Shown in pieces: positions 25,231 through 33,569 of a stretch of DNA of 58,616 nt; position 1 is the stretch's first letter; every line of letters starts with the position of its first letter. A program made the position numbers and the translations under genes. The DNA comes from Bacillus sonorensis NBRC 101234 = KCTC 13918 (GTDB lineage Bacteria > Bacillota > Bacilli > Bacillales > Bacillaceae). Below the pieces are notes generated by a model, which made no database searches, was not told the origin of the DNA, and was given only the letters and a program-made list of their open reading frames with translations. The DNA is taken from the NCBI RefSeq assembly GCF_001592005.1, contig NZ_BCVZ01000022.1, positions 1-58,616 of the forward strand, written 5' to 3'.

Positions 25231-25465
25231 CTTTCCGCGGTACCACCCTTGTTTACGGCCATTGCGGCCGCCTCATGGATAATCTTATCCGTTTTTATAA
25301 CGAGTGAACTTGATTCGTTCACCCGGCCGCCCCTACTAAATCAAAAGAATCGTTCAGGCCGACACTCAGAGGGGAGTTCACAGCGGAGGCCATCACCGGT
25401 TCCCAGCAATCCCGGCTCTCTGCAGATGGCGTTTCCGCTCCTACTTATCCTCTTCTACGCTTATC
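25165..25465 (-). promoter_or_regulatory. T-box leader (tRNA-Leu responsive) upstream of ilvB
   Basis: The minus strand carries the T-box core AGGGTGGTACCGCGG (within 25235-25250), preceded by a long structured stem I region (~25290-25460). A CTC codon (Leu) in the GTGAACTCC stretch is placed as expected for the specifier loop. It is followed by a strong intrinsic terminator (25165-25230). A Leu T-box regulates the ilv-leu operon in B. subtilis; here it lies between ilvE and ilvB rather than ahead of the first gene. The specifier position is my reading and was not folded computationally. Confidence 0.92.
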
Positions 25466-25470
25466 TTTAT

Positions 25471-26385
25471 TTAGCTGACACTTAAACTTTGATCTGTAAA
25501 GTTTACTTTTTCCCCTTCGCGCACAACGCGTTCGCGAAACTTTTCCAGCATCCTGTTTGTGTGGACTCCCGGTTTCCCGCTTCCGATCTGCCGGCCGTCC
25601 ACTTTCACAACCGCAATGACCTCTGCGGCGGTTCCAGTCAAAAACACTTCCTCTGCCGTATACACATCATGACGGGTAAACGGCTCTTCCTTCACTTCAT
25701 AGCCGAGCTCTTCGGCGATTTCAATAATCGCGTTGCGTGTAATTCCTTCAAGCGCCCCGATGTATCCCGGCGGCGTCAACAGCTTTCCGTTTTTATAAAT
25801 GAATACATTATCCGCAGAACCTTCGGCCACATAGCCTTGATCATTGAGCATGAGCGCTTCGCTGACCCCGGCCATCCGCGCCTCGATCCGGACAAGAATG
25901 TTATTTAAATAGTTCAGGGATTTTACTTTCGGGCTTAATACATCCGGCCGATTTCGTCTTGTCGGCACAGTGACGATATCAATTCCGGTTTCATATAAAT
26001 GTTTCGGGAATATTGCCAATGGTTCGACAATTATGATGACACTCGGCTGCGAACAATTGTTGGGATCGAGTCCGAGATCACCGGCGCCCCTTGAAACGAC
26101 AAGGCGGATATAAGCATCCTCCAGCCCGTTTTTTTCCACCGTTTTCAACACGTGATGTGTCAGCTCTTCCTGCTCATAAGGTATTTCAAGCAGGATGGAT
26201 CTTGCTGAATCATACAGCCGGTCCATGTGCTCTTTCATTCTGAAAATGTTTCCGTCATACACCCTGATGCCTTCAAACACTCCGTCACCGTATAAAAAAC
26301 CGTGATCATAGACCGATATTTTAGCGTCTTCTTTTTTAACGAATTTGTCGTTTAGGAAGATCCACTGGTCTTTCTGGTCCCCCAT
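25471..26385 (-). CDS. ilvE: Branched-chain amino acid aminotransferase (class IV)
   Basis: PLP transaminase for the last step of Val, Ile and Leu synthesis. 304 residues; PLP lysine K155 in SPKVKSLNYLNN, and the class IV signature around EGSADNVFI. It is the IlvE-type protein of roughly 300 residues rather than the longer (~360) BCAT form. First gene of the ilv-leu transcription unit in this window, separated from ilvB by the T-box leader. ATG follows an AAAGGTGTG site. Confidence 0.92.
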   Translation of the reverse strand: MGDQKDQWIFLNDKFVKKEDAKISVYDHGFLYGDGVFEGIRVYDGNIFRMKEHMDRLYDSARSILLEIPYEQEELTHHVLKTVEKNGLEDAYIRLVVSRGAGDLGLDPNNCSQPSVIIIVEPLAIFPKHLYETGIDIVTVPTRRNRPDVLSPKVKSLNYLNNILVRIEARMAGVSEALMLNDQGYVAEGSADNVFIYKNGKLLTPPGYIGALEGITRNAIIEIAEELGYEVKEEPFTRHDVYTAEEVFLTGTAAEVIAVVKVDGRQIGSGKPGVHTNRMLEKFRERVVREGEKVNFTDQSLSVS

Positions 26386-26521
26386 CCTTTTAGCACACCT
26401 TTCTGTTGTAAATGAACGCTTTAAACGAATAAAAACTCATGATGCGGGAACCCGTTTTCCCGCCGTTATTCTTCGGGAAAATTGAAAAGTTCTCAAGTGA
26501 TTTGATCTTTTGTTTGAACCC

Positions 26522-26550
26522 ATATTACGCCGCTTTACAGACAGTGTCAA
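26522..26550 (-). promoter_or_regulatory. Promoter of the ilvE-ilv-leu operon
   Basis: Minus-strand TTGACA (26545-26550), 17-base spacer, TAATAT (26522-26527); near-consensus sigma-A promoter giving a leader of roughly 130 bases before ilvE. The leader contains a small GC hairpin (GCGGGAA/TTCCCGC) with no T tract. Confidence 0.8.
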
Positions 26551-26596
26551 CCGTATTTTTTAAAATTATTAGACAATTTAGATTTATCAATCTACT

Positions 26597-26611
26597 TGTA
26601 TACGCTTACAT
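26597..26611 (-). promoter_or_regulatory. cre-like site (CcpA) upstream of the ilvE promoter
   Basis: Minus-strand ATGTAAGCGTATACA fits the cre consensus WTGNAARCGNWWWCA at every position. It is centred about 90 bases upstream of the inferred start site, the region where CcpA activates ilv-leu in B. subtilis. Role inferred from that homology. The remaining 26612-26839 holds nothing else I can support. Confidence 0.65.
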
Positions 26612-26839
26612 GATTGATATAAAAGGAAATTCGAAATTGACAAACAATAAAAAATTTTTTCTTTAATCTATCAAGATTACACAATCGCCGCACCGTTTTA
26701 TACAATTTTGTCACATTTGATGACAAAAAAACGGGAGCCTTCCTTGTTACACCGGCAGATTTCTTACCAGCAAACATGTACAGACTCCCCCTGCATAAAT
26801 TCACATAAAATGTAAAAAAACAAAAGATAGGTGAATGTT

Positions 26840-27124
26840 ATGAATGACACATATTTAACCGTTCCATATGCATCTGAGAACCAACTCCGGCAATATCCGG
26901 GTTATTTCGGATATCCCGGATATCAGATGACGTACGTTTTTACCCATGGCACCCCTATTATTTACAATCCGTACGGTGCCGTACCGCTCAGCCCCACCGG
27001 CGTTATCGGCCACCCCGGAATCCCCGCGGCCGGAGTTCACGGATTTGCCGGCGGCCACGGATTTGCCGGAGCAGTCGGCGGGTTCAGAAATGAAGGGAAC
27101 TGCTCTCAATTTTGCGGCCTATAA
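26840..27124 (+). CDS. Gly/Pro/Tyr-rich small protein of unknown function
   Basis: 94 residues starting at an ATG 9 bases after ATAGGTG; a GTG three codons upstream would overlap that site. No domain recognised. The N-terminal third is Tyr/Pro rich (QYPGYFGYPGYQ), the middle has NPYGAVPLSP, and the C-terminal part repeats HGFAGGHGFAGAVGG before a terminal CSQFCGL with two cysteines. This composition resembles small spore-coat or surface-layer proteins, but no signal peptide or sporulation promoter could be confirmed. Convergent with gdhA (9 bases between stops). Confidence 0.6.
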   Translation: MNDTYLTVPYASENQLRQYPGYFGYPGYQMTYVFTHGTPIIYNPYGAVPLSPTGVIGHPGIPAAGVHGFAGGHGFAGAVGGFRNEGNCSQFCGL

Positions 27125-27133
27125 GTTTCGGCA

Positions 27134-28516
27134 TTAAACAACCCCCTGAGCGATCATGGCATCGGCGACCTTGATGAATCCGGCGATATTGGCCCCGGCC
27201 AATAAGTCTCCCGGGCGCCCATAGCCCTCGGCGGCCTTCACACTGTTTTGATAAATGCTTGTCATGATTCCGCGCAGTCTGTTATCCGCTTCCTCGGCCG
27301 TCCATCGCAATCGGGCGCTGTTTTGCGCCATTTCCAACGCGGAAACGGCGACACCGCCGGCATTTGCCGCTTTAGCGGGGCCGAACAAAATGCCCGACTT
27401 CAAAAACAGCTCGATCGCTTCCTGTTCAGACGGCATATTCGCCCCTTCTCCGACGGCTTTGACCCCATTCGCGATCAGAGCTTCAGCCGCTTTTTCATCA
27501 ATTTCATTTTGGGTCGCGCATGGAAGCGCAATGTCGCACGGTACAGACCAGATCCCTGAACATCCTGTGAAGTAATGCGCTTCAGGATGTTCATTTACAT
27601 ATTCAGCGATTCGTTTGTTTCCGGATTCTTTCAATCGTTTCACAGTCTCAAGGTTGATCCCGTTTTTGTCATATACATAGCCGTCGGAATCGCTGCAGGC
27701 CACCACTTTCGCCCCGGTTTGAATGGCTTTTTCCATCGCATAGATCGCCACATTTCCCGATCCCGATACGACGACGGTGCTTCCTTTGAAGCTCATCCCT
27801 TTATCCTTCAGCATTTCCTCTACAAAATAAACAAGCCCGTAGCCGGTGGCTTCCGTACGCATGAAACTGCCCCCGTATTCAAGGCCCTTCCCTGTCAAAA
27901 CGCCTGCCTCATAACCGCCGCGGATTTTTTTATACTGTCCGAACATAAACCCGACTTCCCTGGCTCCGACGCCGATATCGCCTGCCGGCACATCAGTGTC
28001 GGGTCCGATATATTTACACAGTTCATTCATAAAGCTCTGCGTAAAATTCATAATTTCCCTGTCTGATTTGCCCTTCGGATCAAAGTCGGCTCCCCCCTTT
28101 CCGCCTCCGATCGGAAGGCCTGTCAGCGAGTTTTTAAAAATTTGTTCAAAGCCTAAAAATTTAATAATGCTTGCATTAACGGAAGGATGGAAACGGATGC
28201 CTCCTTTATAAGGGCCGATCGCACTGTTAAACTGGACGCGGAACCCGCGGTTGACCCGGACTTTCCCCTGATCATCGACCCACGGAACTCTAAACACAAT
28301 CATACGCTCGGGTTCAGCGATTCTCTCAAGAATATTGTGCTCGATATACTTCGGATATGTAGCTAATACAGGGACAAGTGAATCAAAAATTTCTTTTACA
28401 GCTTGAAGAAATTCACTTTCATGAACATTTCGCTTCTGTATCGTTTCATACGTCCTTGTCACATAATCTCTCGCCGCCTGCATATTGGTTTGTTTAACTC
28501 TTTCAAGTGTTTTCAC
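27134..28516 (-). CDS. gdhA: Glutamate dehydrogenase, NADP-type hexameric
   Basis: Reductive amination of 2-oxoglutarate. 460 residues, starting at GTG. Resembles the assimilatory GdhA class rather than the catabolic RocG/GudB class: K140 in PIGGGKGGADFDPKGKS is the catalytic lysine region, and the coenzyme fold has VVVSGSGNVAIYA near 245. Such an enzyme is absent from B. subtilis 168 as I recall. It would supply glutamate to the neighbouring IlvE, although shared regulation is not shown. The -35 TTGATG (28602-28607) and -10 TAACAT (28579-28584) form a weak candidate promoter. Confidence 0.93.
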   Translation of the reverse strand: MKTLERVKQTNMQAARDYVTRTYETIQKRNVHESEFLQAVKEIFDSLVPVLATYPKYIEHNILERIAEPERMIVFRVPWVDDQGKVRVNRGFRVQFNSAIGPYKGGIRFHPSVNASIIKFLGFEQIFKNSLTGLPIGGGKGGADFDPKGKSDREIMNFTQSFMNELCKYIGPDTDVPAGDIGVGAREVGFMFGQYKKIRGGYEAGVLTGKGLEYGGSFMRTEATGYGLVYFVEEMLKDKGMSFKGSTVVVSGSGNVAIYAMEKAIQTGAKVVACSDSDGYVYDKNGINLETVKRLKESGNKRIAEYVNEHPEAHYFTGCSGIWSVPCDIALPCATQNEIDEKAAEALIANGVKAVGEGANMPSEQEAIELFLKSGILFGPAKAANAGGVAVSALEMAQNSARLRWTAEEADNRLRGIMTSIYQNSVKAAEGYGRPGDLLAGANIAGFIKVADAMIAQGVV

Positions 28517-28715
28517 CTTTCTTCAGCCCCTTTCAAGATGGATGACCGGTCATGTTTGGTAGATTTTCTATCAGGAACATGTTACACCCAGAGAGATTTT
28601 CCATCAATCTGGAAAACAGATCAAACCATTGCTGATATGAGATGTATGTCTAAAAGTGAGAATATGCGGGCAATTTGGCAGTCCGCAGACGACTGTTAAA
28701 TAAGGTGGAACGGAC

Positions 28716-28748
28716 TATCGCCGTTTCGCAAACAGAGGCGATTTTTCT
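28716..28748 (+). terminator. Orphan terminator-like hairpin
   Basis: Plus-strand ATCGCC/GGCGAT stem with a 14-base loop, followed by TTTTCTT. No plus-strand gene ends here, so it could close a small transcript or be a relic. The rest of 28517-28993 is the gdhA upstream region with no gene I can support. Confidence 0.4.
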
Positions 28749-28993
28749 TGAGCTATGAAGGTGTTTCCTGGTTTCTTTCCTATCCGCCCAATGACGCCCT
28801 TTTATTGTAGTCCCGATCTAAAGCCATAAAAAAATGAATCGTTCAGCATAGATAAAAAACAATACAAATCCCCTAAAAAATGGTTCCATCTCAGCATTAT
28901 CATGCCGTTTCTGAGAGCTGTTTTTTCCTGCTGCACCATGAATTTCCGTGATATCTTTGAAAAGATATGCTGCTATAGGAGGTTCAACATGTA

Positions 28994-29185
28994 TTGAAAA
29001 AGATAAGAAAATATTTTAGAAAACATCCAAAAATAGCTTTTACTATAGATTTTGTCGCAACAGGCAGCTGTTTACTGATTGGCTATTGGCTTTTACCTGG
29101 ATTTTTAGGCACCTGCATTGCCGTAGCAGGCATTCTCATTATCCGAGGACTATTAGGTACATATTGGTCGGATAAGCAAGAATAA
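28994..29185 (+). CDS. Small membrane protein of unknown function
   Basis: 63 residues from a TTG about 11 bases after AGGAGG. A two-codon ATG-TAT-TGA lies between the ribosome binding site and this TTG in another frame. Basic N-terminus (KKIRKYFRKHPK), then two hydrophobic segments (~17-34 and ~36-52) and a short polar tail. Not recognised; composition suggests a small two-pass membrane protein. Confidence 0.5.
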   Translation: MKKIRKYFRKHPKIAFTIDFVATGSCLLIGYWLLPGFLGTCIAVAGILIIRGLLGTYWSDKQE

Positions 29186-29359
29186 GAATTTATTCATCTC
29201 CCGTGTCCATTCCCCAGCAATTTCATCACATCCCCTGACAGACGCCTGAACGTTGTGCGCAAGGCCGGGAATCCACGCATATTTTGATCTTTACTAAATT
29301 TTCGGATAGACCGTGCCATTTCAGACACACTATGACTAAAACATGGTGGGGGTGCTGAT

Positions 29360-29623
29360 GTGAACCAACAAAAAAAAGACAAAGAATTGTCAAACGTCCA
29401 AACACAAAGAAACTTCTTAACGGCGGAAGAATTTCCAGAAGGCGCGTATGGATCTCCGGCAGGCAAAGACGAGGCTGTCGAGAACAAAAACACGCCATGG
29501 CAGGAAGGCCAGCAATTCTACAGCAATTTCACATATGAAAACAGAGATTTGCATGAAGATGTGCCAAGACAGTATCCGGGTGCGCATCCGGTGCATGATG
29601 AGGAAGACGAAGACGGGGAATGA
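29360..29623 (+). CDS. Small acidic hydrophilic protein of unknown function
   Basis: 87 residues from GTG, 6 bases after GGGGGTG. Hydrophilic, low in hydrophobic residues, ending HDEEDEDGE; no domain recognised. Followed by a terminator at 29680-29719, which supports a real transcription unit. It borders the prophage remnant. Confidence 0.5.
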   Translation: MNQQKKDKELSNVQTQRNFLTAEEFPEGAYGSPAGKDEAVENKNTPWQEGQQFYSNFTYENRDLHEDVPRQYPGAHPVHDEEDEDGE

Positions 29624-29679
29624 GCAGAAGCATTTCCCCCAATCATAGAAAGATGACACAATAAGCTTGCAGAGCAAAG

Positions 29680-29719
29680 AGCCTCAATCTCCTATTTTAA
29701 AAAAGGGACTGGGGCTTTT
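29680..29719 (+). terminator. Terminator-like hairpin after the 29360 gene
   Basis: AGCCTCA and TGGGGCT arms with a long loop followed by TTTTC; overlaps the end of the remnant on the other strand. Confidence 0.55.
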
Positions 29720-30045
29720 CTGTTGGCTTCTTGGCCTCCTGCCGCGGACTGGTCAATCGGTAAAATGACGATGACATTGGCGCCGTGACCTCCGTTTATT
29801 TTCCGTGTTGTCGCGATCTTTTGAATGATCCAAAGTGAAGCGGGTTTGTTGACGACACGACGCGCTGCCTTGACGGACTTTTCGATGAGCTGCGCAAGAG
29901 TGTCCGCTTTGAGATGCGCAGCCCCGGCGACCTTAACCGCATAACGGGCGATCGTTTTCAGCGCTAGCCGGTCCGTGTCGTTTAATTCGTATGTATTGCG
30001 TTTGATGTGTTTGTAGACAGACGCGTTGAGTTCGGCCGTCGAGCC
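29692..30045 (-). pseudogene. 5'-truncated phage-type DNA-binding/replication protein remnant
   Basis: An open minus-strand frame of 117 codons has no start codon: an in-frame TAG lies immediately upstream (30046-30048). The product (LNDTDRLALKTIARYAVKVAG..., ending in KINGGHGANVIVILPID) has the look of the winged-helix proteins of Bacillus prophage early regions. Interpreted as the C-terminal piece of such a gene, marking the left edge of the mobile region. Family assignment is tentative. Confidence 0.45.
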
Positions 30046-30073
30046 CTAGGTAATGTATATCGATTCTGCCATC

Positions 30074-30139
30074 CGTAATTTACGTTTAGTGTAATCATAA
30101 TTACGTTAAACAGAATTACCAATTACGGTTTGCGTAATT
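30074..30139. promoter_or_regulatory. Operator cluster upstream of the XRE gene
   Basis: Three palindromes share GTAAT/ATTAC half-sites: CGTAATTTACG (30074-30084); a 28-base repeat (30084-30111) with 12-base arms matching at 10 of 12 positions; and AATTACG-5-CGTAATT (30121-30139), which overlaps the -35. Arrangement typical of autoregulation by an XRE repressor. Confidence 0.7.
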
Positions 30140-30158
30140 TTTAGCTTTATCGTATACT
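30130..30158 (+). promoter_or_regulatory. Promoter of the XRE/hydrolase pair
   Basis: TTGCGT (30130-30135), 17-base spacer, TATACT (30153-30158), about 30 bases upstream of the XRE start codon; the -35 lies inside an operator palindrome. Confidence 0.6.
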
Positions 30159-30180
30159 ACGGGTTATACAATACGAAAGG

Positions 30181-30405
30181 GTGAGACGAATGCGACTTCG
30201 TCTTAAAGAATTACTTGAAGAGCACGGCTACGAGCAGAAAGATCTCGCAGAAGAGTTACAGATATCAACACGCGCTGTGAGTGAGTTGTGTTCCGGTAAA
30301 ACGAAGAGGTATCCAAAGGAAACCCTCGAAAAGATTATTGATAAGTTCAACATTACGGATATGAACGAATTATTTGAGATTCGCAACAAGGGGGATAAAC
30401 AATGA
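30181..30405 (+). CDS. XRE-family helix-turn-helix regulator
   Basis: 74-residue single-domain DNA-binding protein. The helix-turn-helix covers ~8-60 (LLEEHGYEQKDLAEELQISTRAVSELCSGKTKRYPKETLEKI, here cited by its flanks). Listed start fits the AAAGGGTGAGACGA site; the in-frame ATG at residue 4 is an alternative. Overlaps the next gene by the ATGA-type junction (4 bases), so the two are co-translated. Probably binds the palindromes upstream. Confidence 0.85.
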   Translation: MRRMRLRLKELLEEHGYEQKDLAEELQISTRAVSELCSGKTKRYPKETLEKIIDKFNITDMNELFEIRNKGDKQ

Positions 30406-31403
30406 TTAAAGGAGAAAACATTTTTAAAGAGGAAATTGATGTAAAGTACTTATTTAAAAAAGGAGAAGATAAGGATGTTCTAACCGTTGTTTTCTCTGGG
30501 TTTAGTACAGAAGGAAAGCCGCCTCTCTACAACTACATAAGAACGCTAGAAGGCTTTACTTGCAACGCTTTATTTATTTTAGATGATTTTGGTTGTCGTG
30601 GGAGTTATTATCTGTGTAAACAAAGAAATTTCTCTATTGAACGATCAGTGATTTCTCTAATCAATAAAATAGTTGAAGAAAACGGCATTAAAAAAATCAT
30701 TTCTTGCGGGTCTAGCAAGGGCGGATACGCTTCTCTATATTACGCCATTAAATATGGTTTTGATGCGGCTATATGCGGATCTCCTCAATATTATTTAGGG
30801 GATTATCTTATTAGCACAAAAAACCAGTCTATGAATGAGGTCGCAAAATTTATGTCCGGCGGTTGTTCTCAAAGTGATAAACTCTTTTTAAACGATATTC
30901 TCCGAGACGTCCTACTCAATTCCAAAAATAAACCCGAGCTCTATATTCATTTAGGCGAGGGAGAAATACACTACACTCATCATGTTAAACCAATGATTGA
31001 AGATCTGAAATCCTCTGGCAGAGAATACGTGTTGGATTTAGGGCCTTATAGCTCCCATGCAGATGTTGCGAAGTTTTTCCCAGAATTCTTGAGAAAAAAT
31101 ATAGCTCAGAAACTCAATAGTCCATACGTTATATTTGAGGAACAAGCAAAATCAGATATGACCAAAGGAGACTCTTGCCTATTCCGGGTCAACAAGGATC
31201 ACGATGGTGATATATACGCGTGGTATATCTATAAAGATGGAGAAATAATAGAGAGAAGAATGTACGAAGATTCAAGGGAAACGTTAGTGAATTTTCATGA
31301 TACAGGTGAATACATGGTGAAGGCTTTTGTTCAAAACAAACATAAGCGAAAAACATCATTAAAAAGTACCGCTTTCCAAGTAAAAGAAGCCCTATCTGTT
31401 TAA
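30402..31403 (+). CDS. Alpha/beta-hydrolase-like protein, XcbB/Asp2-like, function unknown
   Basis: 333 residues. A nucleophile-elbow pattern SCGSSKGGYASLYYA puts a candidate catalytic serine at S105 (GSSKGG), with a candidate histidine at H219 in GPYSSHAD; the acid residue is not obvious. The N-terminal VVFSGFSTEG stretch and the elbow recall the capsule-associated XcbB/CpsF and Asp2-type proteins; this is resemblance only. Residues ~245-325 look like a separate beta-sandwich (VFRVNKDHDGDIYAWYIYKDGE). No signal peptide. Co-transcribed with an XRE regulator inside a decayed prophage, and lower in GC than the backbone. Confidence 0.6.
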   Translation: MIKGENIFKEEIDVKYLFKKGEDKDVLTVVFSGFSTEGKPPLYNYIRTLEGFTCNALFILDDFGCRGSYYLCKQRNFSIERSVISLINKIVEENGIKKIISCGSSKGGYASLYYAIKYGFDAAICGSPQYYLGDYLISTKNQSMNEVAKFMSGGCSQSDKLFLNDILRDVLLNSKNKPELYIHLGEGEIHYTHHVKPMIEDLKSSGREYVLDLGPYSSHADVAKFFPEFLRKNIAQKLNSPYVIFEEQAKSDMTKGDSCLFRVNKDHDGDIYAWYIYKDGEIIERRMYEDSRETLVNFHDTGEYMVKAFVQNKHKRKTSLKSTAFQVKEALSV

Positions 31404-31417
31404 GGACGGGGCTTTTT
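31385..31417 (+). terminator. Terminator after the hydrolase-like gene
   Basis: AAGCCC...GGGGCTTTTT hairpin overlapping the end of the coding region. Confidence 0.75.
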
Positions 31418-31545
31418 CCAATCTATATCCATATTTTGTTTACACTTCGACAAGTTGCATTGCGTTTTCCGTAAGTGATGAAGTTATTCCGCCTCCTTAT
31501 ATCGTTCGGTCGGGCGTCATTTATTCAACGTACGGTCTAGCGTAA

Positions 31546-31671
31546 GTAAATTTAATTTCAGAAACAATATCTAACTCAGGAATTGCCACCAAAGAACACG
31601 TAGAATTAAAGGTTATTGGTTATGATTCAATTTGGTTTACTTTCGGTCAAGAAAACGACAGATTCATATGA
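31546..31671 (+). pseudogene. Short remnant frame in the prophage region
   Basis: A 41-codon frame lacking a credible start (… NSGIATKEHVELKVIGYDSIWFTFGQEND) ends at a TGA. It reads like the tail of a phage or island protein but was not recognised. Otherwise 31418-31929 holds no gene I can support; it includes the presumed promoter region of the LXG gene (a TATACT at about 31891). Confidence 0.3.
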
Positions 31672-31929
31672 ATAAAAAAATCGGCAGGCCCACTATATAT
31701 AGGTGCTACAACAGCCGTCCTTTAATGTCATCAGAAAGTCGGTACTTTCTAGCTCCTGCTTCAATTGAAGAACATCACTTTGTCAAATACACTTCAATTT
31801 AATGATAGGCACAATAACCTAACCCCAATGATTCATTTTCATGGATGAACAGGATTTATTCACCAATCCCTTTCCGTAAAGTGGTAAACTCTATACTGAT
31901 TGTAACCATAAGTATTAGAGGAGAATGCC

Positions 31930-33558
31930 ATGAAGACCCTTGACGTTCAGGCGTTGCACCATGCAATTGACCAAACGCTGGAACAATTAAAAAAGCAATC
32001 AGATGAAATCGCTAACGTCAAAAAAAGTGTAGAGGGAATCACGTCCCTTGACGATGCTTTGAAAGGAAAAGGCGGCGATGCCATTCGTTCCTTTTATGAA
32101 GAATGTCACACTCCTTTTTTGCGGTTCTATGAATCATTTATTGAGGAATATCAGTCAACGCTGAAAAAAATCAAAAATGCACTGAATTCCCTTGAACCGA
32201 ATCACAACGGATTTATTTCACAATCCTTTCTCGAATACGAACTGGAACAAGGCTTGAACGCGGCTGATCGAACAACGAAACATTTAGTTTCCAAAGCCAA
32301 CGCTTCAATTGTGAAAGTCAGCCATATTGTCGATTTGCCGGATTTGAATGACAACGATTTTCATGAACAGAATCGAAAAGCTTTGACTGACATCAATCAG
32401 ACGATTGAAAAGCTGCATACGTTTGACAGAGAACAGACAAACGCCCTCAAAACAGCCGAAAATGACCTTGAGACGATGCAGAAATACATTGCGCGGCTCG
32501 AAAAGATGTATACCGGGCCCAAAATTGAGATCACCGGTTATCAAAAAGGCACGATTTTAAAGCCGGATGAGATGGATAACTTGAGTGGAAATCAAGAAAC
32601 AGCGATGAGTGTCATGTTGAAAAAAGTCGGAGACAAAGAAGATGCCGAAATAAGTAACCTCGCCGATCCTGATCGTTTAAAGAAATTGGCGATGCAAAAG
32701 GTTCCCAAAAAAGTGTATACTGATGAGGAAATTGAAAATTTGAGTAAAGATGAATTAGCAAAACTGAAAAAGGTTTACAAATTCATGAATGGACATAAAT
32801 ACTGTTTCTACATGGATGGTAAATATGTCGTCGGCATACAGTTGGTTGACGATCCTCCTGAAGAGGATGAGGAAGTAAGTGATTTAGAAAAATATGCAGG
32901 ATTAGCCTTGGAGTTCTCTGGAGAAAGTGATTTTGAACGAGCTGCATTGGGATATGATCCTGATACATATGAAAAACTTTCGCTCCTTGAACGATTCGAA
33001 GCCGCTGTTAACTTAACGCCACCATTTAAAGTTATCAAATGGATTCGTCGGGGAGACAAACTAGCAAAAGTATCGAGGGTTCAGAAAGGTGCTAAGATAA
33101 CCAAAAAAGCTTCAAAAGCTAAGGTCCATACTCCCGATAGTATACGGAAAAATCTCGATAATGACATTTTAGATGTTATGGAAAAAAACGATGGCCATTT
33201 AATTAAAAAGCATCTTGGAAAGTCAAATGAGGATTTAATCAAACGGGCTAATAAAGAAGGTGTTGATTCAACAACTTTCACCAACAAAAAAACGGCAATA
33301 AAAGCAGCACAACAAGGTATAAGAAAACATGCAAAAGAAATTTCTGAATGGCTTAATAATCCGGATTCAAATCCTAGGTTAGTGATTAATACCAAGCACG
33401 GTTTTGAAATCGGTAAGGGTGTTTCAACAAAAAATCAGGGAGCCTCCGCTTCAAAACAAGTAACGTATGGATTAAAGAACTCTAGAATTATTCTTAAAAA
33501 AGATAGTTCAATGGAGAATGGATATAAAATTGTGACAGGTTTTCCTGTTGTAAAGTAA
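31930..33558 (+). CDS. LXG-domain polymorphic toxin with C-terminal RNase A-like domain
   Basis: 542 residues, ATG 8 bases after GAGGAG. Residues 1-~200 form the alpha-helical LXG domain used for export by the Firmicute type VII secretion system (begins MKTLDVQALHHAIDQTLEQL). The middle is an acidic linker. The C-terminal ~120 residues (from H423) match the pattern of the CdiA-type bacterial RNase A-like domain: H423/H428 in HLIKKHLGKS, the STTFTNKKTAIKAAQQ and EWL segments, the G-rich central strand and a terminal TGFPVVK. Predicted to cleave RNA of competitors. Paired with a downstream immunity gene. Export partners are not in the window. Confidence 0.85.
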   Translation: MKTLDVQALHHAIDQTLEQLKKQSDEIANVKKSVEGITSLDDALKGKGGDAIRSFYEECHTPFLRFYESFIEEYQSTLKKIKNALNSLEPNHNGFISQSFLEYELEQGLNAADRTTKHLVSKANASIVKVSHIVDLPDLNDNDFHEQNRKALTDINQTIEKLHTFDREQTNALKTAENDLETMQKYIARLEKMYTGPKIEITGYQKGTILKPDEMDNLSGNQETAMSVMLKKVGDKEDAEISNLADPDRLKKLAMQKVPKKVYTDEEIENLSKDELAKLKKVYKFMNGHKYCFYMDGKYVVGIQLVDDPPEEDEEVSDLEKYAGLALEFSGESDFERAALGYDPDTYEKLSLLERFEAAVNLTPPFKVIKWIRRGDKLAKVSRVQKGAKITKKASKAKVHTPDSIRKNLDNDILDVMEKNDGHLIKKHLGKSNEDLIKRANKEGVDSTTFTNKKTAIKAAQQGIRKHAKEISEWLNNPDSNPRLVINTKHGFEIGKGVSTKNQGASASKQVTYGLKNSRIILKKDSSMENGYKIVTGFPVVK

Positions 33559-33569
33559 GGTGAGAAGGT

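Noticed and set aside
26440..26480. Second attenuator in the ilvE leader
   Set aside because: The GCGGGAA/TTCCCGC hairpin has no T tract, and no T-box core or other riboswitch motif was found there.
28403..28699. Plus-strand 98-codon frame upstream of gdhA
   Set aside because: Lies antisense to the gdhA 5' end and its promoter, no ribosome binding site, sequence without protein-like features.
30074..30139. CRISPR array
   Set aside because: The repeats are short palindromes in different spacing without unique spacers and sit on a promoter; they are operators.
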